NCBI GenBank assembly: GCA_963711255.1
Contig: CAVQDO010000035.1
Location: 197,260 to 261,259, forward strand
Reading direction: 5' to 3'
Length of the DNA stretch: 64,000 bases
Origin: GCA-2746365 sp963711255
GTDB lineage: Bacteria; Pseudomonadota; Gammaproteobacteria; SZUA-229
The notes beneath the pieces are model-generated. The model did no database searches and had not been told where the DNA came from. It saw only the letters and a list, made by a program, of their open reading frames with translations. Shown one piece after another: positions 45,806 through 55,879 of the stretch; the first letter of the stretch is position 1, and every line of letters starts with the position of its first letter. The translations under genes were made by a program, and so were the position numbers.

Positions 45806-46396
45806 TTATTTTAATTCCATCGATATAGCGTTGATGTTGTTCTTTTTAAGCAAATGTTGATTTTGGTATAGCTGTTGTTTTCCTTGATAAGGGCCCGTTC
45901 TAACGCGGTGCCATTCCTGTTTGTTGATCGTAACGTGTTGAATATTTGCTTCTAATCCTAAAAACGCCAGGTTGGCTTTTAGTTTTTCAGCGTCACTAAT
46001 ATTTTGAAATGACCCAACCTGTAATACATATTGTTTAGCGGTGTCAGGCTTTGTCGCTGTGGAGCGGTTTTCTGTTCTGGTTTCCGGCGGCCGTGTTTCA
46101 CTCTCCGGGATGAGTACTTCCAGTTCAGGCAGAATGGTGTAAAAATTGAATTTTTGTTCTTTCTTTTCCGCTACGGGCGCCGCTTTTTTAGTATTACTGG
46201 TTTTTGCCTGTTGTTTGAGTTTTTCCAGTTCCAGCTGCACGGCGCTGCCGAAGTCCTGGGTATTTTTGGGTTGTTTATCGAGATAAACAATAAACGCAAT
46301 AAACAGGCCAATCGCAAGCCCGGAAAGTAGCCAGACATAGCCGGGTAATGACTTTTTCTTTTTGCGCGTAGCGCGTGATTTATAATCTGCAGGCAT
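45806..46396 (-). CDS. ftsN: FtsN-like SPOR domain cell division protein
   Basis: The product is 196 residues. A basic cytoplasmic tail (KSRATRKKKKSLPG) precedes one membrane helix (VWLLSGLAIGLFIAFIVYL, about 20-40). A linker of about 80 residues leads to the SPOR domain (QYVLQVGSFQNISDAEKLKA at about 121-140, with RVRTGPYQGK), which binds denuded glycan at the division site. The protein is shorter than E. coli FtsN (319). The argS-ftsN order supports the call. DamX or DedD-like proteins are the alternative. Confidence 0.82.
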   Translation of the reverse strand: MPADYKSRATRKKKKSLPGYVWLLSGLAIGLFIAFIVYLDKQPKNTQDFGSAVQLELEKLKQQAKTSNTKKAAPVAEKKEQKFNFYTILPELEVLIPESETRPPETRTENRSTATKPDTAKQYVLQVGSFQNISDAEKLKANLAFLGLEANIQHVTINKQEWHRVRTGPYQGKQQLYQNQHLLKKNNINAISMELK

Positions 46397-46465
46397 TTGT
46401 TCTAAACTTTATTATTATTTTCTGAACAAAAGTTCATTCTGGGTTTTTAAAGCGGCACTTGATTA

Positions 46466-48223
46466 CTACATTTTTTCTGGCGCACTTACTCCTAGTAAGG
46501 TTAGTCCATTATGCAGAATTTGTTTGGTTGCGATGATTAAATTAAAGCGTGCATTTCGTAATTCATTATTCTCAATAATGAACTGGTGCGCGTTGTAATA
46601 AGAGTGCAGCAGGTTAGCCAGTTCACGAAGATAGTGAACCAGTAAATGCGGTTCGGCATTATATGCAGCCTTATTGACGATGTCAGCGTAAGCATCAAGT
46701 TTACTGATCAGTTCGGTTTCATGCGTCTCTGTCAGCAAGCTTAGATTCTGTGTGCCATTCTCCCTGTCATGGCTGAATTTTTTCTCGCCAAGTTGTGCCA
46801 GTACGCTGCAAATTCTGGCGTGTGCATACTGAATGTAATAAACCGGATTATCATTACTTTGTGATTTCGCCAGATCCAGATCGAAATCCATGTGCTGTTC
46901 GCATTTGCGCATGACATAAAAGAAACGTGCAGCGTCGTTGCCCACTTCTTCGCGTAATTCTCTTAACTTAACAAATGAGCCCGAACGGGTCGACATTTGA
47001 AGGCGCTCACCGCCACGGTAAAGGTTGGCGAACTGAACCAGTAATATATTGAGCTTGTCTTCGTCTTTGCCCATGGCGGTTAATGCCGCTTTAACGCGCG
47101 CTACATAACCGTGGTGGTCGGCGCCCCAGATGTTAATAACCCGGTTATAACCACGCTCGAATTTATCGAGATGATAGGCAATGTCAGAGGCAAAATAAGT
47201 GCCCTGGCCGTTATCACGAACTACGACGCGATCCTTTTCATCGCCAAACGCGGTTGAACGAAACCACAGTGCGCCCTTATCTTCATAGACATGACCGGAA
47301 TCCTGCAACTGCCTGACCGCCGTATTGATCAGGTCACGGTCTGCCAGTGACTGCTCGGAATACCAGCTCTGGTAGTGTACACCGAACTCTTCCAGGTCCT
47401 GGCGGATGTCGGCCAGGATCGAATTAAGACCAGCATCGAATACAGTTTTGTAGCTGCTGTCGCCGAGCAGTGTTTTCGCGCGTTCGATCAGTGCATCGAT
47501 ATGCTCTTCCTTGTCACCGCCATCGGCTTCATCGGCCGGTATATCCTGCATCACGGCATCAGCCGAGTGTACAAAGCTGTCACCGTGTGACTGTTTTAAC
47601 TGTTCGGCGATGTCATAAATGTATTCTTCACTTTTATAGCCGTTACTCGGGAATGGCAGCTCAACAGCGTTTTTCTGTAAATAACGCAACCAGATGCTGG
47701 TAGCAAGAATATTCATCTGGCGGCCGGCATCGTTGACATAGTATTCGCAGTCAACCTCGAAGCCCACAGCGCGCATTAATGAAGCCAGTGTTGCGCCATA
47801 GGCAGCGCCACGGCCATGACCGACGTGCAGCGGCCCGGTCGGGTTGGCGGAGACGAATTCGATCTGAACTTTTTCACCGTTTGCCACGTTGCTGGTGCCA
47901 AAACTATCACCGCTGCTGAGAATGTCGCTGATAATAGTTAAGGTGCTTTCCTGGGCAAGAAAGAAATTTATGAAGCCGGGACCGGCTATTTCAATTTTTT
48001 CCACACTGCTGTCTTCGTCCAGCGCATCAATGATCGCCTGGGCGACATCACGCGGCGGTTTAGCGGCCTGCTTGGCAAGCATCATCGCGATGTTACAGGT
48101 GAAGTCACCATGCGCAGCGTCTTTGGTGCGGGTGATTTGCAGTGCTGGTTTTGCTTCGATCAGGCCATCAGCAATAAGCTGATCTAGCGCCTTATCGAGC
48201 AGGGCTTCAATGGATTCTTTCAA
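46466..48223 (-). CDS. argS: Arginyl-tRNA synthetase
   Basis: The product is 585 residues, near the standard 577. It charges tRNA-Arg. The N-terminal additional domain is followed by the HIGH-type motif in NPTGPLHVGHGRGAAYG (about residue 134), the MSTRSGSFVKL region in place of KMSKS, and the anticodon-binding C-terminal domain (ARICSVLAQL). It lies between the frameshifted priA (125 bases upstream) and the ftsN-like gene (70 bases downstream), an order conserved in Pseudomonas. Confidence 0.97.
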   Translation of the reverse strand: MKESIEALLDKALDQLIADGLIEAKPALQITRTKDAAHGDFTCNIAMMLAKQAAKPPRDVAQAIIDALDEDSSVEKIEIAGPGFINFFLAQESTLTIISDILSSGDSFGTSNVANGEKVQIEFVSANPTGPLHVGHGRGAAYGATLASLMRAVGFEVDCEYYVNDAGRQMNILATSIWLRYLQKNAVELPFPSNGYKSEEYIYDIAEQLKQSHGDSFVHSADAVMQDIPADEADGGDKEEHIDALIERAKTLLGDSSYKTVFDAGLNSILADIRQDLEEFGVHYQSWYSEQSLADRDLINTAVRQLQDSGHVYEDKGALWFRSTAFGDEKDRVVVRDNGQGTYFASDIAYHLDKFERGYNRVINIWGADHHGYVARVKAALTAMGKDEDKLNILLVQFANLYRGGERLQMSTRSGSFVKLRELREEVGNDAARFFYVMRKCEQHMDFDLDLAKSQSNDNPVYYIQYAHARICSVLAQLGEKKFSHDRENGTQNLSLLTETHETELISKLDAYADIVNKAAYNAEPHLLVHYLRELANLLHSYYNAHQFIIENNELRNARFNLIIATKQILHNGLTLLGVSAPEKM

Positions 48224-48347
48224 GTGACTATCTTCGTCTGGTTAGCGTGTTTTATGGGGTGCGATTATACGGCAATAGTTTTCACTTGTAAGTTTCAAGT
48301 TGAGCGTTAATGGCAGCGGCAAGCTTTATAGGACAAATTAGTGCGAT

Positions 48348-50593
48348 TTAGAAAGTGTCGTATGGGTCAACATCGATAGACCAGCGGACTTTTCTTGCGC
48401 TTTTAAGCGAGGCTAACTGCGGTACCCACCAGCTGGCGAAGCGGTGTACCACTTTGCGCTGGCTGGATTGCAGCATAACCTGGTAGCGGTAGCGTCCGGC
48501 ACGCCGCTCCATGGGTGCGGGAATCGGGCCAAATATTTCCAGATCCGATTTATCTACCCCGCTGGCCAGCGCAACAGCGTCATCCAGGAAAGCCTGTGCC
48601 GCCTGGGCATCGACAGACTCACAGCGCACTAATATCAGGTGGCGCGCCGGTGGCAGTCCGGCTGCCTGTCTTTCGCTAAGTGCGGCTTCGGCAAAAGAAA
48701 GATAACCCCGGTGCAGCAGGGTCTGTAACAGGGGATGCTCCGGGTGGTGGGTCTGAATAAGTACCTCACCGGACTTTTCTGCCCGTCCGGCACGACCTGA
48801 AACCTGGGTAACCAGCTGGGCCAGGTGTTCTGCGGCGCGAAAGTCGGCGCTGAATAATGCCTGGTCGGTATCCAGTATGCAGACCAGCGTCAGGTTGGGG
48901 AAATCGTGACCCTTTGCCAGCATTTGCGTGCCAACCAGTATGCCGGATTCGCCACTATGAGCGCGCGCCAGCTTATCCTGCAGGCTGCCTTTATTGCGGG
49001 TGGTGTCGCGGTCGATTCGGCTAACCTGTGTTTCGGGGAAACGTTCCTGCAAAAACAGCTCGATGCGTTCGGTGCCGGCACCGATGGAGACGATATTGCT
49101 GCTGCCGCATTCCGCGCAGGTTTGCGGCGCCGGTCGCTGTGCCCCGCAGTGGTGACAGTGCAGCTGGTTGCGCTGCTTGTGGAAGGTCATGTGGGCATCG
49201 CAGCGCTGGCAACTGGTGGTCCAGCCGCAGTCATGGCACATCAGCAGTGGCGAAAATCCGCGGCGGTTAATAAATAGCAGTACCTGGCCCTGTTGGTCGA
49301 GGTGTCGCTTGATTGCGTCGAGCAGGGTTTCGGCCATGCCTTCATGCAGTTTCTGGCTGCACATGTTAATCAGGCTGATTTTTGGCAGAGGCTTTTTATT
49401 GGCGCGTTTCTTTAAAAAATGCTGCTCATAACGCTGTTCATTAATATTGTTCAGGGTTTCCAGCGAGGGCGTAGCAGAGCCAAGAACTACCGGGATACGG
49501 GCATTTTTAGCGCGCAAAATAGCAAGATCACGGGCATTGTAGCGAAAGCCGTCCTGTTGTTTATAGCTGCCATCGTGTTCTTCATCGATGATAATCAGCC
49601 CCAGTTCCGGCATGGGCGTAAATATGGAGGAACGTGTGCCGATCACCAGCTGTGCCTGGTTATGGGCGGCAGCGTGCCAGGCGGCATAGCGCTGGGTGTC
49701 ATTCATTGCCGAGTGGATGACAACTATGGATGCCTGCAGCCGCTGCAGGAATCGTTGTGTTAACTGCGGCGTTAAACCAATTTCAGGAACCAGTACCAGT
49801 ATTTGTTTGTTTTCAGCAAGTATGGACCGACACAGCGTGAGATAGACTTCAGTTTTGCCGCTGCCGGTAATACCGTTTACCAGGTGTACCGCATGCTGGT
49901 GCTTATGTGATTCGATAGCCTGAACGACTTCTTTTTGCTCGCTATTGAGCTCTACCGGGCTGTCATCACAGGATGAACCTGAGTTACCCGCGGTTAGCAG
50001 GGCAGGTTTTTCGAAGCTTTCAATCAGTGCTTTTTCTTTTAAGGCTTTAACCGCCGTTCGCCAGTTCTCGGTGAGTGCGTTTAGGGCATCGGCATCGAGG
50101 CCTTCTGTCGCTGGATCTTATCCTGGCAGGCTTGCTGTAACAACTGGTATATCTGTAACTGCTTGGGCGCGCGTTTAAGCCCCTGTAATATCTCTGCCTG
50201 CTGAGACTGGTTATTGTCGGCCGGGCGCCAGTATTCGCTAAGTGAGGGCGTGGCATCATCATTATTACGCAGCTGTACCGGCAACACCGTATTTAAAACA
50301 TCTCCTGGTGGATGCACGTAATACCGGGCGGCCCAGAATGCCAGCTGGAGAATGTCATCACTCAGCAGGCTATGCGCATCAAGGACATGAAGTACCGTCT
50401 TGATTTTATTGACGGGTACATCGGTCTGGCCTGTTTCTTCAACAATAACCCCAATCAGCTTCTGCCGGCCGAAAGGAACTCGTACCCGCATTCCCTGTTG
50501 TATGCTGCCGGTAAAATCTGTTGCCAGCCGATAATCGAAGAGTTTGTATAGTGGACAGGGGACTGCGACTTTTATAATGCGATGCTTGGGCAT
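48348..50593 (-). CDS. priA: Primosomal protein N' (PriA helicase), with frameshift
   Basis: PriA restarts collapsed forks and loads DnaB. The 5' part (50593 to about 50110) encodes the DNA-binding wing (IIKVAVPCPLYKLFDYRL, RVRVPFGRQKLIG) and then stops at 50081. The rest is in another frame and is open well upstream of the ATG at 49706: it reads EGLDADALNALTENWR, the Walker A GITGSGKTEVYL near residue 242, IIIDEEHDGSYKQ, paired zinc motifs (CHDCG, CQRCD, CHHCG, CAECG) and helicase motif SGRAGRAEKSG. A single-base indel near 50110 restores about 748 residues (E. coli 732). Probably a sequence error, since both halves are well conserved. Confidence 0.93.
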
Positions 50594-51392
50594 GTCTCTG
50601 CAGTTACCTGGCTGTTGAAGCGGCTAATAAAGAATTATGGTTAGCTGGTTGCTCTAAAATGACGCATTTTACTGCAAAATAGACAGGAACTTGTAAGAAT
50701 TAATGACACTGATGTTTTTAAGCTGTGGATAAGTGTGAGGTGATGCGATTTAGCTTGTGGATAACTCTGTGGATAGCGCGGCTAACAGAAAAAAATATAT
50801 TTTTCTAGCCCTTTTTTTATAATATTTCTGAAATATATTTTAAAAAGTTAAATATATACAATTCAATATGTTGCAGGATATCGATCTATTATTATAGGTT
50901 AAAAAACAGGCTTGACCAGGTGATAAAAATATGATTTCGGGGGTGTGTATAAGTATTTGCTGTTACTCATCTGCAGCTATAAATTTAATGTAATTTGTTA
51001 ATAAATATTCTAGCTAATGATGCGTAAGTCATTAAATTACTATATAAAAGGCGAGTTACACACAAAATCTGTGGATAACTTTGTGGACAAGAAAAAAAAC
51101 AGGGCTGATTTTTGCTATAAAAATAGTGTTTTTGTTAGATTGACTACTTTTTGATCACATATATTAAGCCTTTATAAATCAGTGTCTTGCGTAATAATAA
51201 TGTGAGGTCAATGTGAATAAAGTGAATATTCATAAAACACTAACAGCTATATTAGGGTTTCATTATTCACTTGTGTAAAACCCTGTCTTTTTACTGCAAA
51301 TTTACAGTTACTTAGTGATTTTTACAGTCGTTTAAGAAAATGCCTTACTATTCGTTGTGTATCATCAGACTTTTAAACAGAAGAGAAAAAAA
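50594..51392. other. AT-rich intergenic region with DnaA-box cluster, candidate oriC
   Basis: No gene is present. Boxes matching TTATNCACA lie at 50724-50732, 50756-50764 and 51070-51078 (as TGTGGATAA) and 50944-50952 (TGTGTATAA). One-mismatch boxes are at 50768-50776, 51056-51064 and 51082-51090. GATCTATTATTAT at 50883-50895 differs at one position from the E. coli 13-mer consensus GATCTNTTNTTTT, and lies in a strongly AT-rich tract (about 50785-50915). Genes to the left run leftward and those to the right run rightward, as expected at an origin. An alternative is a DnaA-controlled promoter region. Confidence 0.65.
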
Positions 51393-52271
51393 ATGAAGCA
51401 GTGGTTATCGGTTATCGAGAATATTGAAGCAACTATTGGCCGTCCTTTTTCACTCAGCGGGCAACGATGTGTCGCTGGCGGCAGTATTAGTTCGGCTTAT
51501 GTGCTGAGTGATGAAAATGCTCGCTTTTTTGTTAAAACCAACAGCCCCGGTAAAATCGCCATGTTCGAGGCCGAAGCGAAGGGTTTGCTGGAACTGGCTT
51601 CTAGTGAAACCATTAAGGTTCCGGTGCCCGTTTGTTATGGTGAGGATGAAACGCAAAGTTATATCGTCATGGAATATCTCGATATCAGCGGCGATGCCAG
51701 GCAGTCCGATCTGGGTAAGCAATTAGCCGCCATGCATCGGGTGTCTGCTGACCAGTTTGGCTGGCATATCAATAATACAATCGGTGCGACCTACCAGCCA
51801 AATACCCGGATGAGTGACTGGCTTGCGTTCTGGCGACAACAAAGGCTGGGTTTTCAATTAACCCTGGCCGAGAAAAATGGCTATGGCGGCGAATTGCAGC
51901 GCCTTGGCGAACGCCTGCTTGTTGAAATGCCTGCCCTTTTCAAAGGCAGAAAGATCCTTCCTTCCATGTTGCACGGTGACCTCTGGGGCGGCAATGTGGC
52001 AGGCCTCAAAGATGGCACGCCGGTCATTTTTGACCCGGCATTTTATTATGGTGATCGAGAAGCGGACCTGGCGATGACTTATGTATTTGGTGGTTTCTCA
52101 GCGGATTTTTATGCCAGTTACAAGAATGCATTCCCGCTCGATGAAGGCTTCGCCGTGCGTAAAACTTTTTACAACATTTATCACATTATCAATCATCTGA
52201 ACATGTTTGGCGGCAGTTATCACGGTCAGGCAATCCATATGATGGAGCAGGTTCTGGCTGAAATCAGATAA
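51393..52271 (+). CDS. Fructosamine kinase family protein (left copy)
   Basis: The product is 292 residues from the ATG at 51393, preceded by an AGAAGAG ribosome binding site; the GTG at 51357 is in frame but has no such site. The kinase-like fold is shown by GGSISSAYVLSDENARFFVK (nucleotide loop and lysine), EAEAKGLLEL, and the catalytic segment LPSMLHGDLWGGNVAGL followed by VIFDPAFYYGDREADLAM, the family's HGDLWxGN and DPA/V motifs. Fructosamine-3-kinases repair glycated proteins. This copy ends normally with LAEIR; the right copy is frameshifted at that point. Confidence 0.92.
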   Translation: MKQWLSVIENIEATIGRPFSLSGQRCVAGGSISSAYVLSDENARFFVKTNSPGKIAMFEAEAKGLLELASSETIKVPVPVCYGEDETQSYIVMEYLDISGDARQSDLGKQLAAMHRVSADQFGWHINNTIGATYQPNTRMSDWLAFWRQQRLGFQLTLAEKNGYGGELQRLGERLLVEMPALFKGRKILPSMLHGDLWGGNVAGLKDGTPVIFDPAFYYGDREADLAMTYVFGGFSADFYASYKNAFPLDEGFAVRKTFYNIYHIINHLNMFGGSYHGQAIHMMEQVLAEIR

Positions 52272-52432
52272 CCCCGGTTTCCTCCATAACTGTAAATAAT
52301 TTCTACAAGGTGTGTGATATCACCTGATATTTCCTTTTCTCATATCTCTAACATACTGATTTTTCGTTGTTTTAATATTGGCACGATATCTGTATCTGTT
52401 GTTTTCGAATATAAATAATAATTTTAGGAAAT

Positions 52433-53593
52433 ATGATGAAATCGCTGCAAATAAACAAACTGGCCATGCTTACCGGCATTTCGCTTTTGACGCTACAAAG
52501 TACCGCCAATATCGCCCTTGCCGAGCATGTTCATGACAGGCCTGATAGCCATGCACCCATCGGTGTTATGGGTGATCACCTGATGGAAGAAGGTCAGTGG
52601 ATGGTTTCTTATCGCTTGATGAATATGCACATGGACGGTATGCGTTCCGGAACCGATGACTTAACACCTGCCGAAGTCGCCCTGCTGCCAAATGCGCTTG
52701 CCGGTGAACCGATGCGCATGGGTAATTTACCCGATGGCAGCCCCCGTATTATGACAGTACCGCCGACCTATCGAATTTCTCCCCTGGAAATGGATATGCG
52801 TATGCATATGCTGGGAATGATGTATGGCGTCTCTCACGATGTTACTGCCATGGTCATGTTCAATTATATTGAAAAGGAAATGACATCGATGACATACCAG
52901 GGCATGTCAGGCGACACGGAACTGGGTACCTTTACCGGTAAAACCTCGGGCATTGGTGATACCCAGGTTTCTGCACTTATCCGTCTTAGCGGAAACGGCA
53001 TTCATAACTTTCACCTGAACGCCGGCGTTAGTCTGCCGACCGGAAGCATTACCGAAGACGGCAGTGTACTGCCTCCGTTCGCCGGTATGCTGACGCCAGC
53101 AGGCGAGACGGTTGATATTGACCGCCTTGGTTACAATATGCAGCTGGGTTCTGGAACGGTCGACCTTTTACCGGGCTTCACCTATACCGCAAGAAAAGAT
53201 GATATTTCCTGGGGTGGACAGGCAATGGCAACATTGCGTCTGTATGATAATAAAGAAGACTATCGACTGGGTAACGTAATTGATGCGACCGCCTGGGTTG
53301 CTAACCAGTGGGCGCACTGGGTCAGTACTTCGGCGCGAATTTCGGCGAAATCGGACAGTGGTATTAAGGGACGCGATCTGGTGATTACCGGCGGTAACCC
53401 GGTATCGGATCCAGCCAATACCGGCCGTGACCAGGTTGACGTGCTGCTGGGTGTTAACTTCCTGGGCACTGATGGCTGGGTGAAAAACCAGCGCCTGGCT
53501 TTTGAGGTTGGCATGCCGGTGTATGAAAAAGTTGATGGCGTACAGATGAGCCAGGACTGGACTGCAACGTTGGGCTGGCAAACCACGTTTTAA
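52433..53593 (+). CDS. Met/His-rich outer membrane beta-barrel-like protein (left copy)
   Basis: The product is 386 residues. A signal peptide ends near residue 30 (NIALA). The mature N-terminus is rich in His and Met (AEHVHDRPDSHAPIGVMGDH, then YRLMNMHMDGMRSG and MDMRMHMLGMMYG). The remainder shows alternating hydrophobic strands and ends in a C-terminal aromatic (WTATLGWQTTF), a pattern of outer membrane barrels. I know similar transporter-annotated proteins near copper genes; the family is not firmly recognised. Met- and His-rich segments suggest binding of copper. The right copy differs at one residue in the signal peptide (Ser/Leu). Confidence 0.7.
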   Translation: MMKSLQINKLAMLTGISLLTLQSTANIALAEHVHDRPDSHAPIGVMGDHLMEEGQWMVSYRLMNMHMDGMRSGTDDLTPAEVALLPNALAGEPMRMGNLPDGSPRIMTVPPTYRISPLEMDMRMHMLGMMYGVSHDVTAMVMFNYIEKEMTSMTYQGMSGDTELGTFTGKTSGIGDTQVSALIRLSGNGIHNFHLNAGVSLPTGSITEDGSVLPPFAGMLTPAGETVDIDRLGYNMQLGSGTVDLLPGFTYTARKDDISWGGQAMATLRLYDNKEDYRLGNVIDATAWVANQWAHWVSTSARISAKSDSGIKGRDLVITGGNPVSDPANTGRDQVDVLLGVNFLGTDGWVKNQRLAFEVGMPVYEKVDGVQMSQDWTATLGWQTTF

Positions 53594-53675
53594 TAACCCT
53601 GCTTTTATTGTTGCGTTCAGTTTTTCAGCTATACTGATTGAAGTTTAATGACTAATACAAATATGGAGTAATAAC

Positions 53676-55177
53676 TTGTTTTACATAAAGAATAATAGAA
53701 AAATGGACACCCGTCGCATACTGGCATTATCTATGGCATCAAGCTGCCTGTTATTAGCGGCCTGTAATAATAGCAATCCTGCCGCAACCGTTAGCGATAC
53801 CGAGCTTTTACAACTGGTTGACGATGCAGGTTTAACCGGCGATCCAACGACTGGTAGAACCCTGCCGGCAATTACCGATGCAAAAGCGCAGTTAGGCATG
53901 AAGCTGTTCTATACCAAGGGTTTGGGCGGTGATGACGATTCAGCCTGTGTTACCTGTCATCATCCAATGCTGGGTGGCGGTGATGATCTGTCCGCTTTCA
54001 ATTGGTGTTGGTGCTGAAACACCTGATTTGCTTAGGTCCTGGACGTTTCCATTCAGTTCGCATGCTGTTGGTGGTGAATTTGATGGTGGTCCGACCGTGC
54101 CACGTAATGCACCGACAACCTTTAATCTCGCGATGTGGGACCAGGTATTGTTTCACGATGGCCGTGTAGAGAGCCTGGGTAAAACAGCCGGTGCCAACGG
54201 TGATGATGGTTAGGCATTCGTACACCGGATTCAGCGTTTGGTGTTGCCGATCCTGATTCAGGCGATAACCTGGCAGCGGCACAGTCACGCTTCCCGGTGA
54301 CTTCACCGGAAGAAATGCGCGGTTTTAGTGCTCCAGGTCAGACCAATGACACGACTCGTACTAACCTGGAAACGAAATTGACCGGTGATTGGGATGCTGA
54401 ATTTGACTGCTGCTATACGGTGATGACCACAATTACCTATACCCGTATTGCTGAAGCTATCGGTGAATATGAGCGTTCACAGGTATTTGTTAATACCCCG
54501 TGGAAAGCCTATGTTGAAGGCGATTCAACAGCCATTAGCGAATCGGCTAAACGTGGTGCGACGATGTTCTTCAGCAGTATCGAAGATGGCGGTGCAAACT
54601 GTACTTCCTGTCATTCGGGTGATTTCTTTACCGATGAGCAGTTCCACGTCCTGGCAACACCGCAGATCGGCCGTGGTAAGGGTAATGATAACGGCACGCT
54701 GGACAATGATGACTTTGGTCGTGTCAGAGAAACAGGCGGATGATGCTGACAGGTATAAATTCAGAACGCCAACACTGCTGAATGTTGAAGTAACCGGTCC
54801 ATGGGGACATGCAGGTGCTTATACCACGCTGGAAAATATGGTTACGTCATATGCTGAATCCGGCGGATGCGATTGCCAATTATGATTTCAGGCAACTCGA
54901 CCCGACTGCAAATGTGCAGATTTCCAACATGCTGACCAATACCCAGTTTGCGCTGGACCAGCTTGAAGCGAATCGTGCAAATAATGTTGCCGACGTGCAT
55001 CGAGATGTTGAATTTACCGAAGATGATGTTACTGACCTGGTTGAGTTCCTGAAAGCACTGACCGATCCCTGTGTGAAAGACCGTGATTGTATGGCACCAT
55101 GGATTCCAGATACAGCGGATACCGGCCCGGATGGTTTACAGTTAAATGCAACTGATAATAGCGGTGCTTTGTTTTAG
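53676..55177 (+). pseudogene. Di-haem cytochrome c peroxidase/MauG-like lipoprotein, broken (left copy)
   Basis: A MauG/CcpA family gene with several frameshifts. The frame from TTG 53676 (or ATG 53703) has a lipobox (CLLLAAC) and the first haem motif CVTCHHP, then shifts at about 53990. Further shifts lie near 54030-54060, 54212 (GGTTAGG), 54390-54430, 54738 and 54845. The second haem motif CTSCHSG, and TPTLLNVEVTGPWGHAG with its axial-ligand region, are still readable. Members transfer electrons from donors to peroxide, or oxidise protein Trp/Tyr. The right copy needs only one correction, so the left is more decayed or more error-prone. Confidence 0.85.
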
Positions 55178-55209
55178 ATAATAGCTTAAAGCATGTACTG
55201 TAAAAAAAC

Positions 55210-55245
55210 GGCAAGCAGAGCAATCTGTTTGCCGTTTTTTTTGTA
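55210..55245 (+). terminator. Terminator after the left MauG-like gene
   Basis: ACGGCAAGCAGA and TCTGTTTGCCGT pair around a short loop and are followed by a run of T. The mirror copy is at about 59983-60017 in the right arm. Confidence 0.85.
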
Positions 55246-55321
55246 CGGCGCTTAACGCTTGATTTATGGACGGCATCTATAGTACAAAAGGGTTTGCTAT
55301 TAATTAATTTGGAGTTAAACA

Positions 55322-55789
55322 ATGTCAGATACAGAGAACAGTGCAGAAGGTGTTAGCCGTCGTGAAGTGCTACTGGGTATGGGCGCGGTCGCAGGCATGG
55401 CTTACGCAGGTTCTGCTTCAGCCTCCGCTTCGCACAAACATGACCATAGTAAACATTCTGTGCAATTGCCAGAGGTGATGGATGCCGTTAATGCCTGTCT
55501 TGATAAAGGCCGCCGTTGTATTGCGCATTGCCTGGTCAGCTTTACTGAAGGTGATACCGAATTAGCGGAATGTGCCAGCAAGGTACATGAAATGCAGGCA
55601 GTCTGTGATGGTTTTGCCTACCTGGTTGCATCTAACTCGGGCTATATAGAAGAATATTCGAAGATCTGCGAAAAAGTCTGCAAGGACTGTGCGAAAGAAT
55701 GCCGTAAGCACGAAAAGCATAAAGAATGTGAGGCCTGTGCTAATGCCTGCGATGATATTGTTGATGCGATTAAGCTGAGCCTGTCTTAG
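55322..55789 (+). CDS. Tat-exported cysteine-rich four-helix protein, copper storage (Csp)-like (left copy)
   Basis: The product is 155 residues. The N-terminus has a twin-arginine motif (VSRREVLLGMGAVAGMAY), so the protein leaves the cytoplasm folded. The mature part has 12 cysteines spaced on predicted helices (NAC, RRCIAHC, AEC, AVC, KICEKVCKDCAKEC, ECEACANAC), the pattern of copper storage proteins, where Cys line the inside of a four-helix bundle and hold many Cu(I) ions. A His-rich stretch (HKHDHSKH) follows the signal. A ribosome binding site (TTGGAG) lies upstream. This left copy is intact; the right copy is frameshifted in the signal. Confidence 0.85.
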   Translation: MSDTENSAEGVSRREVLLGMGAVAGMAYAGSASASASHKHDHSKHSVQLPEVMDAVNACLDKGRRCIAHCLVSFTEGDTELAECASKVHEMQAVCDGFAYLVASNSGYIEEYSKICEKVCKDCAKECRKHEKHKECEACANACDDIVDAIKLSLS

Positions 55790-55805
55790 AATTAACAAAG
55801 CAAGA

Positions 55806-55852
55806 ACAAAGGGACTGACCTGTTAAAATCAGGTCAGTCCCTTTGTTTTTTA
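55806..55852. terminator. Strong hairpin terminator between Csp-like and mscS
   Basis: AAAGGGACTGACCTG and CAGGTCAGTCCCTTT form a perfect stem with a six-base loop and a T-run. It serves the Csp-like gene and, read from the other side, the convergent mscS. It is absent from the right arm, where a different hairpin (59372-59401) takes its place. Confidence 0.9.
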
Positions 55853-55879
55853 ACTTTTTAAAGTTAAAACGACGAGAAG

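Noticed and set aside
49706..50110. PriA taken as a short protein starting at 49706
   Set aside because: The frame is open and clearly coding upstream of that ATG, with the Walker A motif; the short form would lack it.
52433..55177. Methanobactin-type MbnH/MbnP pair
   Set aside because: The peroxidase is of the right superfamily, but no MbnP-like protein or methanobactin precursor is present, so the link is only general.
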